This document shows, piece after piece, positions 33,767 through 43,198 of a stretch of 64,000 nucleotides of DNA. The DNA comes from JAJUFS01 sp036381175 (GTDB taxonomy: Bacteria; Pseudomonadota; Gammaproteobacteria; Natronospirales; JAJUFS01), in assembly GCA_036381175.1 (NCBI GenBank), contig DASVDI010000030.1, positions 1 to 64,000 on the forward strand, read 5' to 3'. The notes below the pieces were generated by a model. It saw only the letters and a list, made by a program, of their open reading frames with translations, was not told where the DNA came from and did not search any database. Each line of letters starts with the position of its first letter. Position 1 is the stretch's first letter. Made by a program: the position numbers and the translations under genes.

Positions 33767-34651
33767 TCACGCGAATTTCGCTAACAAACTTTCAATCATC
33801 GTCGATGCCTGCTTCGCGTAACCACCGCCGAACATGTTCACGTGATTGACGACGTGATAAAGCTGGTACAGCGGCCGACGATCTTCATAACCCTCTTCAA
33901 GCGGCCACTCTTCTTCATACGCGGAATAGAACGCCGGCGAGAATCCGCCGAACAGTTCGGTCATCGCGATATCGCATTCGCGATCGCCGTAATGCGCTGC
34001 CGGATCGAAAATCACCGGCTCGCCATCGCCGCGCATGGCCATGTTGCCGCTCCACAGATCGCCATGCAGGGTGCTTGCAACGGGCTGGTAAGCGTCAAGC
34101 ATTCGCGGCAACACGTCGAGCAAGTCGAAGCCGCGCCGCACCCATTCGTCATTCGTTTTCTTTTCCGCGAGACGCAGTTGAAAACCCAGGCGCTGGTCGG
34201 TGAAGAATTCGCACCAGTTGTCCGACCAGGCATTGCGCTGGCGCGTGAGCCCGATGTGATTATCGCGATCCCAGCCATAACGATCCGCCTCGCAACGATG
34301 CAAGGCGGCGAGCATGCGGCCGAGCCGCCGCTGCGCATCGGGCAACGCGGGATTGAGGTCGATCCACCTCAGCGCGAGGTAGGCAATCTCGCCGGCAACG
34401 CCGTTGAGCAAGGGCCGCGGCATGATGACGGCGCCGGTTGCGCGCAGCCGGGTGAGCGCGTCGGCCTCGTCAGCCAGCATGACGGCGTTTTCCAGCCGCG
34501 TGGCCTTGAGAAAGATATCGGCGTTCTCGAAACGCAGCCGGTGTGCGTCATGCACGCCGCCGGCCACCGTTTCCAGGTTCCGGAATGCGCCGGCACGCCA
34601 GCCGGCCTCGCTGAGTTGTTCGAGCAGACTTTCCAGATCTTCCCTGCGCAC
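33767..34651 (-). CDS. Fructosamine kinase family protein
   Basis: 294 aa. Kinase-like fold with catalytic loop LHGDLWSGN (about 190-198), metal-binding FDPAAHYGDRECDIAM, and the late LYQLYHVVNHVNMFGGGY. Bacterial homologues phosphorylate ribulosamines or erythrulosamines on glycated proteins, a repair step. It starts with GTG 34651 behind a strong GGGGGAGG. ATG in another frame nearby is not used. Confidence 0.9.
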   Translation of the reverse strand: MRREDLESLLEQLSEAGWRAGAFRNLETVAGGVHDAHRLRFENADIFLKATRLENAVMLADEADALTRLRATGAVIMPRPLLNGVAGEIAYLALRWIDLNPALPDAQRRLGRMLAALHRCEADRYGWDRDNHIGLTRQRNAWSDNWCEFFTDQRLGFQLRLAEKKTNDEWVRRGFDLLDVLPRMLDAYQPVASTLHGDLWSGNMAMRGDGEPVIFDPAAHYGDRECDIAMTELFGGFSPAFYSAYEEEWPLEEGYEDRRPLYQLYHVVNHVNMFGGGYAKQASTMIESLLAKFA

Positions 34652-34712
34652 GCGTCATCCTCCCCCAAGCGCTCCGACAAGCGTAGCCGAAGCGCGCGAT
34701 TTCGCCAGTTCA

Positions 34713-35582
34713 TCAAAGCCGCTCGATCTGCCGGCGCAAGCTCGCGCCGAAACCCAGCTCGTTCAACAGGCGATTCACCGCGCGAGTGTTGATGCCGGTC
34801 CAGCGCAGCTCCGCGAGCGTCGTTTTCAAGGGGATGTCGCAATGGATTGTCGCAAGTTCCCGCGAGAGCGAGGCAAGGTCGCGTCCCGCGGCAAGCCGTG
34901 CAGCGATGCCAACCGCGCCACGCAAGGGCAATGCCGCGACACGATCGAGGTTCGCGTAAACGTCGTCGAGATCTTCGAACGCCTGCAACAGCGCGGCGGC
35001 GGTTTTCACACCGATGCCTGCAACGCCGGGAATGTTGTCCACGGCATCGCCGGCGAGTCCGAGCAGATCGGGAATCCGGGCAGGCGGCACACCGAGCTTG
35101 CTTGTTATCGATTGCACGTCGTGACGTTCGCCTGCGCCGTAATCCCAGAAGACGTCTCCTTCGCGGACCAGTTGCGCGAGATCCTTGTCGCGCGAAACGA
35201 TCACGACAGCGCGGCCTCTGCCATGCCGTCTTGCGAGCGTTCCGATCAGATCATCGGCTTCATACCGTTTGCTTGCGAAGGTCGCGATGCCGAGTGCCCG
35301 CGCGGCGCGACGGCAGGCTTTCAGTTGCTGCTCCAGTTCCGGTGGCGGCAAGACGCGGTTCGCCTTGTAGGGCGGATAGATTCGATTGCGGAATGATGAC
35401 GTGAGGCTTTCATCGAACGCGCAGGCGAGGTAGCGCGGCTGTTCTCGCGCAAGCAATTCCACAAGAAATCGCGTGAAGCCGTAAACCGCCTGGACAGGAT
35501 GGCCGGAGCGGTCGCGAATGCTGTCCGGCAGGGAAAAATACGCGCGAAAAATATACACGCTGGCATCGACGAGATAGAGCAT
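34713..35582 (-). CDS. 5'-3' exonuclease / flap endonuclease (Xni or ExoIX-like)
   Basis: 289 aa. Free-standing homologue of the 5'-nuclease domain of DNA polymerase I: LVDASVYIFRAYF, FDESLTSSFRNRIYPPYKAN, YEADDLIGTLA, VSRDKDLAQLV and the helix-3-turn motif GLAGDAVDNIPGVAGIGVKT. All acidic metal ligands seen in the family appear kept, so activity is likely. ATG 35582 preferred to the GTG one codon upstream. Downstream gene on the same strand is 61 bases away. Confidence 0.9.
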   Translation of the reverse strand: MLYLVDASVYIFRAYFSLPDSIRDRSGHPVQAVYGFTRFLVELLAREQPRYLACAFDESLTSSFRNRIYPPYKANRVLPPPELEQQLKACRRAARALGIATFASKRYEADDLIGTLARRHGRGRAVVIVSRDKDLAQLVREGDVFWDYGAGERHDVQSITSKLGVPPARIPDLLGLAGDAVDNIPGVAGIGVKTAAALLQAFEDLDDVYANLDRVAALPLRGAVGIAARLAAGRDLASLSRELATIHCDIPLKTTLAELRWTGINTRAVNRLLNELGFGASLRRQIERL

Positions 35583-35692
35583 CACGTTCCCGAATTGCGG
35601 CCAAAGCAGAACTGGCCTACGGTAGCGCGGTGTCGTGGAAGGCTCAAACCGATTTCACGATGTTCATCTCATTATTTTTCCGGGGGGAAATC

Positions 35693-36478
35693 ATGCCTGT
35701 TTACAAGACAATTGCCAGAATCATTATGACCACCATCACGGCGATGACCGTTGTCATCGCGCTGCCCGTCACCGCAGATACGCGCATCGAATACGTGGAC
35801 GAGAACACCGGTGAAACCCAGACCGTCATCACCATCAAGGATGGCCAGGCGCGCATGGAAAACGCCGATGACACGGGCTACACGCTGTTCGATGCGAGCG
35901 CCGGTACACTGACCACGGTTGATCCCGAGGAGCGCACATTTACCGTCATGGATGAAGCATCAATGCAGGCGCTTTCGTCAGAGGTGGATTCCGCGATGTC
36001 CCAGATGCGCGCAGAACTCGAGAAGATGCCGCCGGAGCAGCGCGCCATGATGAAAAAAATGATGGGCGGCATGGCGGACTTCGGGAAATCCATGCTTGAG
36101 ACCAGCGTCAAACGCACGGGCAACACCATGAACAAAGGCGGTTACGAATGCGAGCAGGTGTTCTTTTCCGTCGGCAGTGTCGCGAGCACTGAGTTGTGCG
36201 TGGTGGACGCCAGCGAGCTCGGCATGCCGGATGAAGACCAGGCCACTCTGAACACGATGTATGCCCAGATGAAGGCGATGGCCGAAAAAATGGCGTCGAC
36301 CTTCGGCGTGGACATGGCGCCGGACATGGAAGCGCTCGGTGGCATTCCGGTTTACACGCGCGCAGACGACGAAGAGTCCGGTGAAGTGGTCAAGGACATC
36401 TCGCACGACGGCATCGACGCTGCGTTGTTCACGATTCCGGATGGTTATCGCGAAGAAAAAATGGATGTGGAAGGCTGA
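35693..36478 (+). CDS. DUF4412-type periplasmic protein
   Basis: 261 aa. Signal peptide within the first ~35 residues (TTITAMTVVIALPVTADT). The body has alternating strands and a Met-rich linker (KMPPEQRAMMKKMMGGMADF), and one Cys pair (YECEQVFF...ELCVVD). Pattern resembles DUF4412 proteins that detect or carry small hydrophobic ligands, but this is a weak call. ATG 35693 follows GGGGGGAAATC. Convergent with the cls gene (2-base gap). Confidence 0.7.
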   Translation: MPVYKTIARIIMTTITAMTVVIALPVTADTRIEYVDENTGETQTVITIKDGQARMENADDTGYTLFDASAGTLTTVDPEERTFTVMDEASMQALSSEVDSAMSQMRAELEKMPPEQRAMMKKMMGGMADFGKSMLETSVKRTGNTMNKGGYECEQVFFSVGSVASTELCVVDASELGMPDEDQATLNTMYAQMKAMAEKMASTFGVDMAPDMEALGGIPVYTRADDEESGEVVKDISHDGIDAALFTIPDGYREEKMDVEG

Positions 36479-36480
36479 CT

Positions 36481-37914
36481 CTAGAGATAGCCCGAGAACA
36501 GCCAGAAAAAACCGTCACGCAAACGGACCGGCAGGGAGCGCCGGTCCACCTCGTCAAGGGTGACTGGGCGCGCGGGATTCCAGTTCGCATCAAAATAATC
36601 ATGCACGCGCGCGGCGAGTTCTGCGTCGAACATCTCAACTCCGACTTCGAAATTCAGCCGCAGGCTGCGCGCATCCAGGTTTGCAGAACCCGCCATCACG
36701 TAATCGTCATCAACAAGAATTACTTTGCTGTGCGCGAAAGGCGGCGGGTCGAGGCGCACTTCAACGCCCCACTTCAGGAACTCCCACAGCTGGTGTCGCG
36801 ACGCCCAATCGACGTAGCGCAAATTCGAATTCTCCGGCAGCAGGATTTCCACGCGCACGCCGCGAATGGCGGCTGCCTGCAGCGCGCCGGTCAATTCGCG
36901 ATGCGGTAGAAAATACGGCGTCATGATGCGAATCCGATGCCGCGCGGCGCTGACGACGCCAAGCATCGTCATCGCAAGACGATAAAGACTTTCGTCGGGG
37001 CCGGATGCAATTACGCGCATTTGAACATCGCCGTGCGCTTGAACGTCATCATAAACTTCCAGGCGCTCGCGCGTCACAGCAAACCAGTCGCGCGCGAAAA
37101 GTTTCGCGAGCGTCGCGAGCACCGGACCCGATGCCTGGAAATGCACGTCTTCGTGTGGCGCATCGACGCGAGGACGCGTGATGAAATGCCGGTCATCAAT
37201 GTTCAAGCCGCCGAAGAAAGCCGTTGCGTTGTCGATCACCGCGATCTTGCGATGATTGCGCAAATTGACGTGGATGGAAGGCGGCAGCACTCGAGGCGGC
37301 AGGAATTGCGCGAACTTCACAGCAGTTCCTTCCAGCCTGCGTTGCAGCGAGCGACGCGAATACAATGCGCCAAAACCATCGACCAGCACGCGCGTATCCA
37401 CGCCACGATCTGCCACCGCTTCAAGTGCATCGGCGATGTCGCCGCCGATGCCCTCGCCAGAAAAAATGTAGCTCGAAACCCAGGCGCGATCCGACGCGGC
37501 ATTGATGGCCTCGATGAGACGCGGATACAGTGCATCGCCGTTACACAGCAACTCCGCATGATTGCCGTCGATCAACCGATCCATGGTGACGTTGCGACCT
37601 GAACGCGCGAGGTAATGCAGTTTGCCTTCGCCGGTCGCTACCGGAATCCTCGCTGCGCGATTGCCGTATTCGAAAAACGGCTGGCGGTGTTCTTCGCCCT
37701 GCAACTCGCGCGCACGCTGGCGAAGGCGATTCACGCCGAAGAAGAAATACAGCAAGGGACCGGCAACGGGAAACAGAATCGAGACGCCGATCCAGCCGAG
37801 CGCGGAACGATAATCGCGCTTGTAGAGCAAGGCGTGTGCCACCGCGACCGGCGCAACGACGACATGGAAGACGATGACGATCAGCCCGAGAAACAGGCTG
37901 TCAGGCATGTGCAC
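36481..37914 (-). CDS. cls: Cardiolipin synthase (phospholipase D family)
   Basis: 477 aa. Two N-terminal transmembrane helices (about 5-25 and 38-60), then two HKD domains: HVNLRNHRKIAVIDNATAFF with NHRK...D, and FAHSKVILVDDDYVMAGSAN with H-x-K-x4-D. It condenses two phosphatidylglycerols to cardiolipin in the inner membrane. Its 5' end overlaps the stop of the HNH gene by 14 bases, so the two are co-transcribed. Confidence 0.93.
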   Translation of the reverse strand: MHMPDSLFLGLIVIVFHVVVAPVAVAHALLYKRDYRSALGWIGVSILFPVAGPLLYFFFGVNRLRQRARELQGEEHRQPFFEYGNRAARIPVATGEGKLHYLARSGRNVTMDRLIDGNHAELLCNGDALYPRLIEAINAASDRAWVSSYIFSGEGIGGDIADALEAVADRGVDTRVLVDGFGALYSRRSLQRRLEGTAVKFAQFLPPRVLPPSIHVNLRNHRKIAVIDNATAFFGGLNIDDRHFITRPRVDAPHEDVHFQASGPVLATLAKLFARDWFAVTRERLEVYDDVQAHGDVQMRVIASGPDESLYRLAMTMLGVVSAARHRIRIMTPYFLPHRELTGALQAAAIRGVRVEILLPENSNLRYVDWASRHQLWEFLKWGVEVRLDPPPFAHSKVILVDDDYVMAGSANLDARSLRLNFEVGVEMFDAELAARVHDYFDANWNPARPVTLDEVDRRSLPVRLRDGFFWLFSGYL

Positions 37915-38509
37915 GTTGTTTCAGGCGCGCGTGCAGCGGGCTTGTGCGCGGAAAGTGCGCGAGCAGGAATTGCATCTGGTCGGCGAGAATGCGGCGGCCC
38001 TTGAGATAGATGTATTCCGCATGCGTGGGTGTGAACGGCACGGCGAGCAGCTCCATGTGCGCCTGCTCCGGCGTGCGGCCCGCCTTGTGATTGTTGCAGC
38101 GCTTGCAGGCGGCAACGACATTCGTCCAGAGATCGAGTCCGCCCTGGCTGATCGGCGTGATGTGGTCGCGGGAAAGATCGGAAGACAGGAAACGGTCGCC
38201 GCAATAAAGGCAGAGATTCGCGTCGCGCTTGAACAGCGTGTGATTGTTCAGCGGCGGGATGTATTTGTCGCGCGCTTTTGACAATGCGTGGTTGTCGCCG
38301 AGCGTGGCAATGATGGAGTTCACCTCGATGACGGAACGCCGGCCCGTCCTCGCGCACGTGCCGCCGCGCACGCGGTACAGCGTGCTGCCGCAGGCGTAGG
38401 CAACGTGGTCCGCGAAGTAGAGCTTCACGGCGTCCTGGTAATCGATCCATTCCAGCGGCATGCCGGAAATATCGGTTCGCAGGACTTGCTGGCTGAGGTC
38501 GATCATCAT
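37901..38509 (-). CDS. HNH endonuclease family protein
   Basis: 202 aa. HNH domain near the C-terminal half: CLYCGDRFLSSDLSRDHITP then TNVVAACKRCNNHKAGRTP. Two CxxC pairs bind zinc, and DHI...N...H are the nuclease residues. It belongs to a widespread chromosomal HNH family of unknown role, not to a phage terminase set. ATG 38509/38506 chosen by the family start MIDLSQQVL. Overlaps the start of cls by 14 bases. Confidence 0.85.
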   Translation of the reverse strand: MMIDLSQQVLRTDISGMPLEWIDYQDAVKLYFADHVAYACGSTLYRVRGGTCARTGRRSVIEVNSIIATLGDNHALSKARDKYIPPLNNHTLFKRDANLCLYCGDRFLSSDLSRDHITPISQGGLDLWTNVVAACKRCNNHKAGRTPEQAHMELLAVPFTPTHAEYIYLKGRRILADQMQFLLAHFPRTSPLHARLKQRAHA

Positions 38510-38698
38510 CCCGGTTGTTTCCTCTTTCGCGTCCGTCGAAGAAACCGTGGCAAGATCTTCAATCCATGAGAGTCTAGCCGAGTCTTTGCCAAGACTTTGC
38601 AATATTCATTCCTTTACTCGATTCTTGTCTAACCTAAAAGCATGACAACGGCGTTGCAAGCGGTCGGGCCGTTTTTCACGCCACCAGGAGTTTGCTCC

Positions 38699-39835
38699 AT
38701 GCCTGAAAACCTCAAGGTTGCCGTACTCCGCGAGACCGCGCACGGCGAACGCCGCGTCGCGCTGGTCCCGGCGCTTGTGCCGCGGTTTCGCGCGCTCGGT
38801 CTCGAAATCGCCATCGAGAACGGCGCGGGTCTTGCCGCCGGCATTCCGGATGGCAGCTTCAGTGATGTGTCCTTCGGGGCGGACCGGCAAGCCTTGCTGC
38901 GCGACGCCGGCCTGCTGCTTTGCGTGCAACCGCCGCCGGTGGACCTGCTGCGGAACCTGGACGCGAAGACCATTGTGATCGGCCTGTTGCAGCCCTTCCA
39001 GGGCGCGGACAAGCTTGGTGCATTCCAGGCAGCTCGCTGCACCGGTTTCGCGATGGAACTGGTGCCGCGCATTTCGCGCGCGCAGTCGATGGATGCGCTT
39101 TCCTCGCAGGCCGCCTGCGCGGGCTACGAGGCGGCCTTGATCGCGGCAAGCTCGCTCGACCGTTTCCTGCCGATGCTGACCACGGCCGCGGGAACGATTC
39201 GTCCGGCGAAGGTACTGGTGATCGGCGCGGGCGTCGCCGGTCTGCAGGCGATTGCCACGGCGCGGCGCCTCGGCGCACAGGTGGAAGGTTTCGATGTGCG
39301 TTCCGCGACGCGCGAGCAGGTTGAATCGCTGGGCGCGAAATTTGTCGATACGGGTGTCAGCGCGGAAGGCGAAGGCGGCTACGCGCGCGAACTCACCGAC
39401 GATGAAAAGAAACAGCAGCAGGACGTACTCGCGAAACATGTTGCCCTCGCCGATGCCGTCATTACGACCGCGGCGATTCCGGGGCGGCCCGCGCCGAAGA
39501 TCGTCACGCGCGCGATGGTGGATGGCATGAAAGCCGGCGCGGTGATTGTCGATCTCGCCGCGGAAACCGGCGGCAATTGCGAACTGACAACGGCCGGTGA
39601 AACGGTCACGCACGGATCAGTACGCATCGTCGGGCCGGTGAACCTTCCCAGCCACATTGCGGAACACGCGAGCGAGATGTATTCGCGCAACCTGCTCAAC
39701 TTCATCACGCCGTGGTTCAAGGATGGCTCGCTTGCCATCGACTGGAACGACGAGGTGTATGCGAAGAGCGTGCTGGTGCGTGACGGCGACGTCATGTTCG
39801 AGGCGGCGAAGAAATTGCTGGAGAAACCACAATGA
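38699..39835 (+). CDS. pntAA: NAD(P) transhydrogenase subunit alpha, part 1
   Basis: 378 aa. Soluble NAD(H)-binding domain of the proton-translocating transhydrogenase: VAVLRETAHGERRVALVP at the start, the alanine-dehydrogenase-like VLVIGAGVAGLQAIATARRL nucleotide loop and YSRNLLNFITP near the end. CAGGAG precedes ATG 38699. Here the alpha subunit is split into a soluble and a small membrane part, as in Rhodospirillum and many proteobacteria, unlike E. coli PntA. Overlaps the next gene by ATGA. Confidence 0.95.
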   Translation: MPENLKVAVLRETAHGERRVALVPALVPRFRALGLEIAIENGAGLAAGIPDGSFSDVSFGADRQALLRDAGLLLCVQPPPVDLLRNLDAKTIVIGLLQPFQGADKLGAFQAARCTGFAMELVPRISRAQSMDALSSQAACAGYEAALIAASSLDRFLPMLTTAAGTIRPAKVLVIGAGVAGLQAIATARRLGAQVEGFDVRSATREQVESLGAKFVDTGVSAEGEGGYARELTDDEKKQQQDVLAKHVALADAVITTAAIPGRPAPKIVTRAMVDGMKAGAVIVDLAAETGGNCELTTAGETVTHGSVRIVGPVNLPSHIAEHASEMYSRNLLNFITPWFKDGSLAIDWNDEVYAKSVLVRDGDVMFEAAKKLLEKPQ

Positions 39836-40137
39836 TTGACGGATTCATCGCGTTATACATCTTCATGCTGGCCGCTTTCACTGGCTACGAGATCATCGGG
39901 CGCGTGCCAGTGATCCTGCACACACCGTTGATGTCCGGCTCGAACTTCGTGCACGGCATTGTGCTGGTCGGCGCGATGGTCGTGCTCGGCGGCGCGGATA
40001 CCACGCTCGAAAAAACCATCGGCTTCGTCGGCGTGTTTCTCGCCGCCGGCAATGCTGTCGGCGGTTACGTGGTGACGGAGCGCATGCTGGAAATGTTCCG
40101 CAGCGACAAGGACGCGAAGAAGGAGTCCGGCGAATGA
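39832..40137 (+). CDS. pntAB: NAD(P) transhydrogenase subunit alpha, part 2 (membrane)
   Basis: 101 aa with three transmembrane helices (about 3-20, 35-55, 62-82) including GYEIIGRVPVILHTPLMSGS, the conserved first loop of the proton channel. It links the NAD subunit to the beta subunit. Overlaps both neighbours by ATGA. Confidence 0.95.
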   Translation: MIDGFIALYIFMLAAFTGYEIIGRVPVILHTPLMSGSNFVHGIVLVGAMVVLGGADTTLEKTIGFVGVFLAAGNAVGGYVVTERMLEMFRSDKDAKKESGE

Positions 40138-41513
40138 ACGGTTTCGATCCGCAGTTTCTCGTCAAGGGCGCGTACTTCGCCGCAGCGTTGCTGTTCATTG
40201 TCGGCCTGAAACGCATGTCGTCACCGAAATCCGCGCGCGGCGGCATCGTGTGGGCCGGACTCGGCATGCTGGTCGCGACGCTTGCGACCTTCGCAACACC
40301 CCAGATGGACAACTTCATTCTCATGCTCGCGGCGATGGCGCTGGCAACAGTGCTCGCGTGGTGGAGTGGCAAGCGCGTTGCGATGACGGACATGCCGCAG
40401 ATGGTCGCGTTGTACAACGGCATGGGTGGTGGTGCGGCGGCGGCCATCGGCGCGGTGGAACTGCTGCGCGGCGGCGAACATGACCTCGCGTTCACGATTC
40501 TTGCCGTCGCGGGCAGCATCATCGGCGCGATTTCCTTTTCCGGTTCGCTGATTGCATTCGCGAAACTGCAAGGCTGGATGCGAAAGCCCGTGCGTTTCAA
40601 AGGGCAGCAGATCGTGAACCTGTTGTTCTTTCTTGCAACGCTCGCACAGGGCGGTCTGCTCGCATCCGGCTATGCCGACGGTCAGGGTTCGATTCTCGCA
40701 TTCTTCGTGCTGGCACTCGCCTTCGGCGTGCTGATGACCTTGCCGATCGGCGGCGCGGACATGCCGGTGGTGATTTCGCTGTACAACGCGCTCACCGGTC
40801 TTGCGGTCGCGTTCGAAGGTTTCGTGCTGAACAACGCCGCAATGATCATCGCGGGTACCGTCGTCGGCGCGGCCGGCACGATGCTCACGCAATTGATGGC
40901 GCGCGCGATGAACCGGCCGATCTCGAACGTGCTGTTTTCCGGTTTCGGTGAAACGGGTGAAGCCGGTGGCGCGATCGAGGGAACAATGAAACCCATCGAC
41001 GCCGCTGATGCGGCCGTGATGATGGCCTACGGCGAGAAAGTGATTGTCGTTCCCGGCTACGGCCTCGCCGTCGCGCAGGCACAACACAAGTTATGGGAGT
41101 TCTGCCGGAAGCTGATCGAGCGCGGCGTGAAAGTGAAATTCGCGATTCATCCCGTCGCGGGCCGCATGCCCGGACACATGAACGTGCTGCTCGCCGAAGC
41201 CGGCGTGCCTTACGACCTGATTTTCGATTTCGAGGAAATCAACAATGAATTTCCGACTGCGGATGTCGCGCTCGTCATCGGTGCGAATGACGTCGTGAAT
41301 CCGATGGCGCGCACGAATCCCGAATCACCGATCTACGGCATGCCGATCCTCGATGCCGACAAGGCGAAGAACACCATCGTCATCAAGCGCGGCCAGGGAA
41401 CGGGGTTCTCAGGCATTGAGAACGCGCTCTTTTATGAAGACAACACGCGCATGCTTTACGGTGACGCGCAGGATGTTGCTGGAAAATTGTTGCAGGCATT
41501 GAAAACGTTTTAG
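40134..41513 (+). CDS. pntB: NAD(P) transhydrogenase subunit beta
   Basis: 459 aa. About nine transmembrane helices (1-270) with PQMVALYNGMGGGAAA and GGADMPVVISLYNALTG, then the NADP(H)-binding domain (VIVVPGYGLAVAQAQH, VAGRMPGHMNVLLAEAGVPY, IGANDVVNP, IKRGQGTGFSGIEN). With PntAA/AB it uses the proton gradient to reduce NADP with NADH. Confidence 0.97.
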   Translation: MNGFDPQFLVKGAYFAAALLFIVGLKRMSSPKSARGGIVWAGLGMLVATLATFATPQMDNFILMLAAMALATVLAWWSGKRVAMTDMPQMVALYNGMGGGAAAAIGAVELLRGGEHDLAFTILAVAGSIIGAISFSGSLIAFAKLQGWMRKPVRFKGQQIVNLLFFLATLAQGGLLASGYADGQGSILAFFVLALAFGVLMTLPIGGADMPVVISLYNALTGLAVAFEGFVLNNAAMIIAGTVVGAAGTMLTQLMARAMNRPISNVLFSGFGETGEAGGAIEGTMKPIDAADAAVMMAYGEKVIVVPGYGLAVAQAQHKLWEFCRKLIERGVKVKFAIHPVAGRMPGHMNVLLAEAGVPYDLIFDFEEINNEFPTADVALVIGANDVVNPMARTNPESPIYGMPILDADKAKNTIVIKRGQGTGFSGIENALFYEDNTRMLYGDAQDVAGKLLQALKTF

Positions 41514-41522
41514 CTGTTCGCC

Positions 41523-42929
41523 TTACTCACCCAGCCAGTCGAACGCGGCACCGACGGCGGTACGCACTGCACCGTGATCGATGTCGCCGGTCGGGCAGAT
41601 GGTGTCCATGACATTCTCCACGTCTTCGTCACCCGAACCGTCCAACGGCCAATCGCCGCCGACGCAACGGCGGTCCAGGTTGTGTCCCGCGCCTTCGATG
41701 ATCGCGACGCGACTGTCGTTCGGGCAGGAATAAAGACCGCCCTCTGACGTTGCATGACCGCCGAGCGCGTTGCAGGCGCCCAGCGCCTGTTCGACAGGAA
41801 CGGTCGTATCGGCGTTTCCCTGCACCATGAAAAACGGTGGAACCGCACCCGCGCCCTGCGTTTCGATGATTTCGGTGAGACTGTTCTGCATGACGAGCTC
41901 GCCATACGGACGTTCAAGTGTCGCAAGACTTTCGACATCGAGCAGGCTCGCGAGCAATTCTTTCGGGCCGGAAAGCGAATCCGCGTACAGGCCGCCAGGG
42001 TGTGATTCATCGATGAACTGCGCGAACTCCACCGGGCCGTAGAAATTCACCAGCTTGCCGATACGTGCGCGGTTCTGTGTTGCGATCCATGCGGCGAGCT
42101 GTCCGCCGGCAGAATGGCCCATCACGTCGATCTCCACTGCGCCTGTGGCGCCAAACACATCCTTGTTTGCGATTACCCAGTCGAATGCCTGTTGTGCAAC
42201 GGTGAGAATGTCTTCGAAATCCGCCTTCCGGCATTCCGCGGGCCCATCCTTGCTTTCATGCAGCGGATACGCGGGCATGAACACGACGTGTTCGTCAACG
42301 AGATGCGAGGTCAGGACTTCCGCAGCAGTCAGCGTGGTGGTTCGACTGTGCCAGCCGCCGCCGTGAAAATACAACAGCGGTTTCTTGCCGGTCTCGCCGA
42401 TATTTTCCTGGTAAACACGCATCTCGAGCTGACAGACGCCCTTCGGCCCTTCCCAGTTCGCGAAATGGATTTTCCGGATGAATGGAATGGTGCCGCGCGG
42501 ATCAAGGATGTGAATCTCGAGGCGCGCACCTTGCGCCAGTGTCGGGCGAGTTGCGCGCCCGAACGGGGAGGCAGCGGTGATGACCGGATCGGTTTCATCG
42601 GCCTTCCATGCGGCTGCGTTGCCGATGCGATTCTCGCGATCATCCGCCGTGATGTTCGCTGCGCACCATTCGCTGAACGATTGCGCTTCATAAGCGTTCG
42701 TTGACGTGGCGTCGGAAACCGGCAAGTCCGCAACGAGCATTTCACCGATCGCCACACAGGTCAGTCTTTCCTCGTTCGCGTCGGCGTTGTTGCCTGCATT
42801 GCCTTGTTCATTTTCTTCCGCGCTCTGAATGATTTCATGCTCCAGCGTTTCAGGCAGGCAGGCGCTTGTTGCAATCGCAAGGAGCAGGATGCAGGCGGCG
42901 CGTGTTGTATTTGGAAATATCGAGTTCAT
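41523..42929 (-). CDS. Lipoprotein alpha/beta-hydrolase (HSL-like esterase)
   Basis: 468 aa. Lipobox ATSAC (Cys near residue 24) and a ~100-residue acidic linker rich in Glu/Asn. Hydrolase domain from about 165: oxyanion motif YFHGGGWH, nucleophile elbow GHSAGG, acid in QGNADTTVPVEQ and His in EGAGHNLD. Hormone-sensitive-lipase type, so likely an esterase on acyl or carbamate substrates at the periplasmic face. ATG 42929 chosen; a TTG at 42947 is possible but shifts the signal peptide. Six other Cys suggest disulfides. Confidence 0.82.
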   Translation of the reverse strand: MNSIFPNTTRAACILLLAIATSACLPETLEHEIIQSAEENEQGNAGNNADANEERLTCVAIGEMLVADLPVSDATSTNAYEAQSFSEWCAANITADDRENRIGNAAAWKADETDPVITAASPFGRATRPTLAQGARLEIHILDPRGTIPFIRKIHFANWEGPKGVCQLEMRVYQENIGETGKKPLLYFHGGGWHSRTTTLTAAEVLTSHLVDEHVVFMPAYPLHESKDGPAECRKADFEDILTVAQQAFDWVIANKDVFGATGAVEIDVMGHSAGGQLAAWIATQNRARIGKLVNFYGPVEFAQFIDESHPGGLYADSLSGPKELLASLLDVESLATLERPYGELVMQNSLTEIIETQGAGAVPPFFMVQGNADTTVPVEQALGACNALGGHATSEGGLYSCPNDSRVAIIEGAGHNLDRRCVGGDWPLDGSGDEDVENVMDTICPTGDIDHGAVRTAVGAAFDWLGE

Positions 42930-43198
42930 TCCGGCAGTTCGTTTCAAACGAGTGATGCCAGTTAATCATCGCCGTTGTTCGTGAACACGACGGGTGATCG
43001 CCTACGTGTTTCCACCGTCCAGTTCTGCAAGCCGCACAAAGTCGTCGATAAACAAGACATAAAACATTGCGCATGAGGTTTACTACTTATCTCTGCTTAC
43101 GTTTCTCTTTTGCGAACAGCATTGAAAACGATGCGTACAGGCAGCAGGTGAAACAAATCCATGTTCGCTTCCACCTGTGATGAAGAAGGAGACCGACA

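Noticed and set aside
37317..37559. Possible extra minus-strand gene inside cls
   Set aside because: It is in another frame of the cls gene with no motif.
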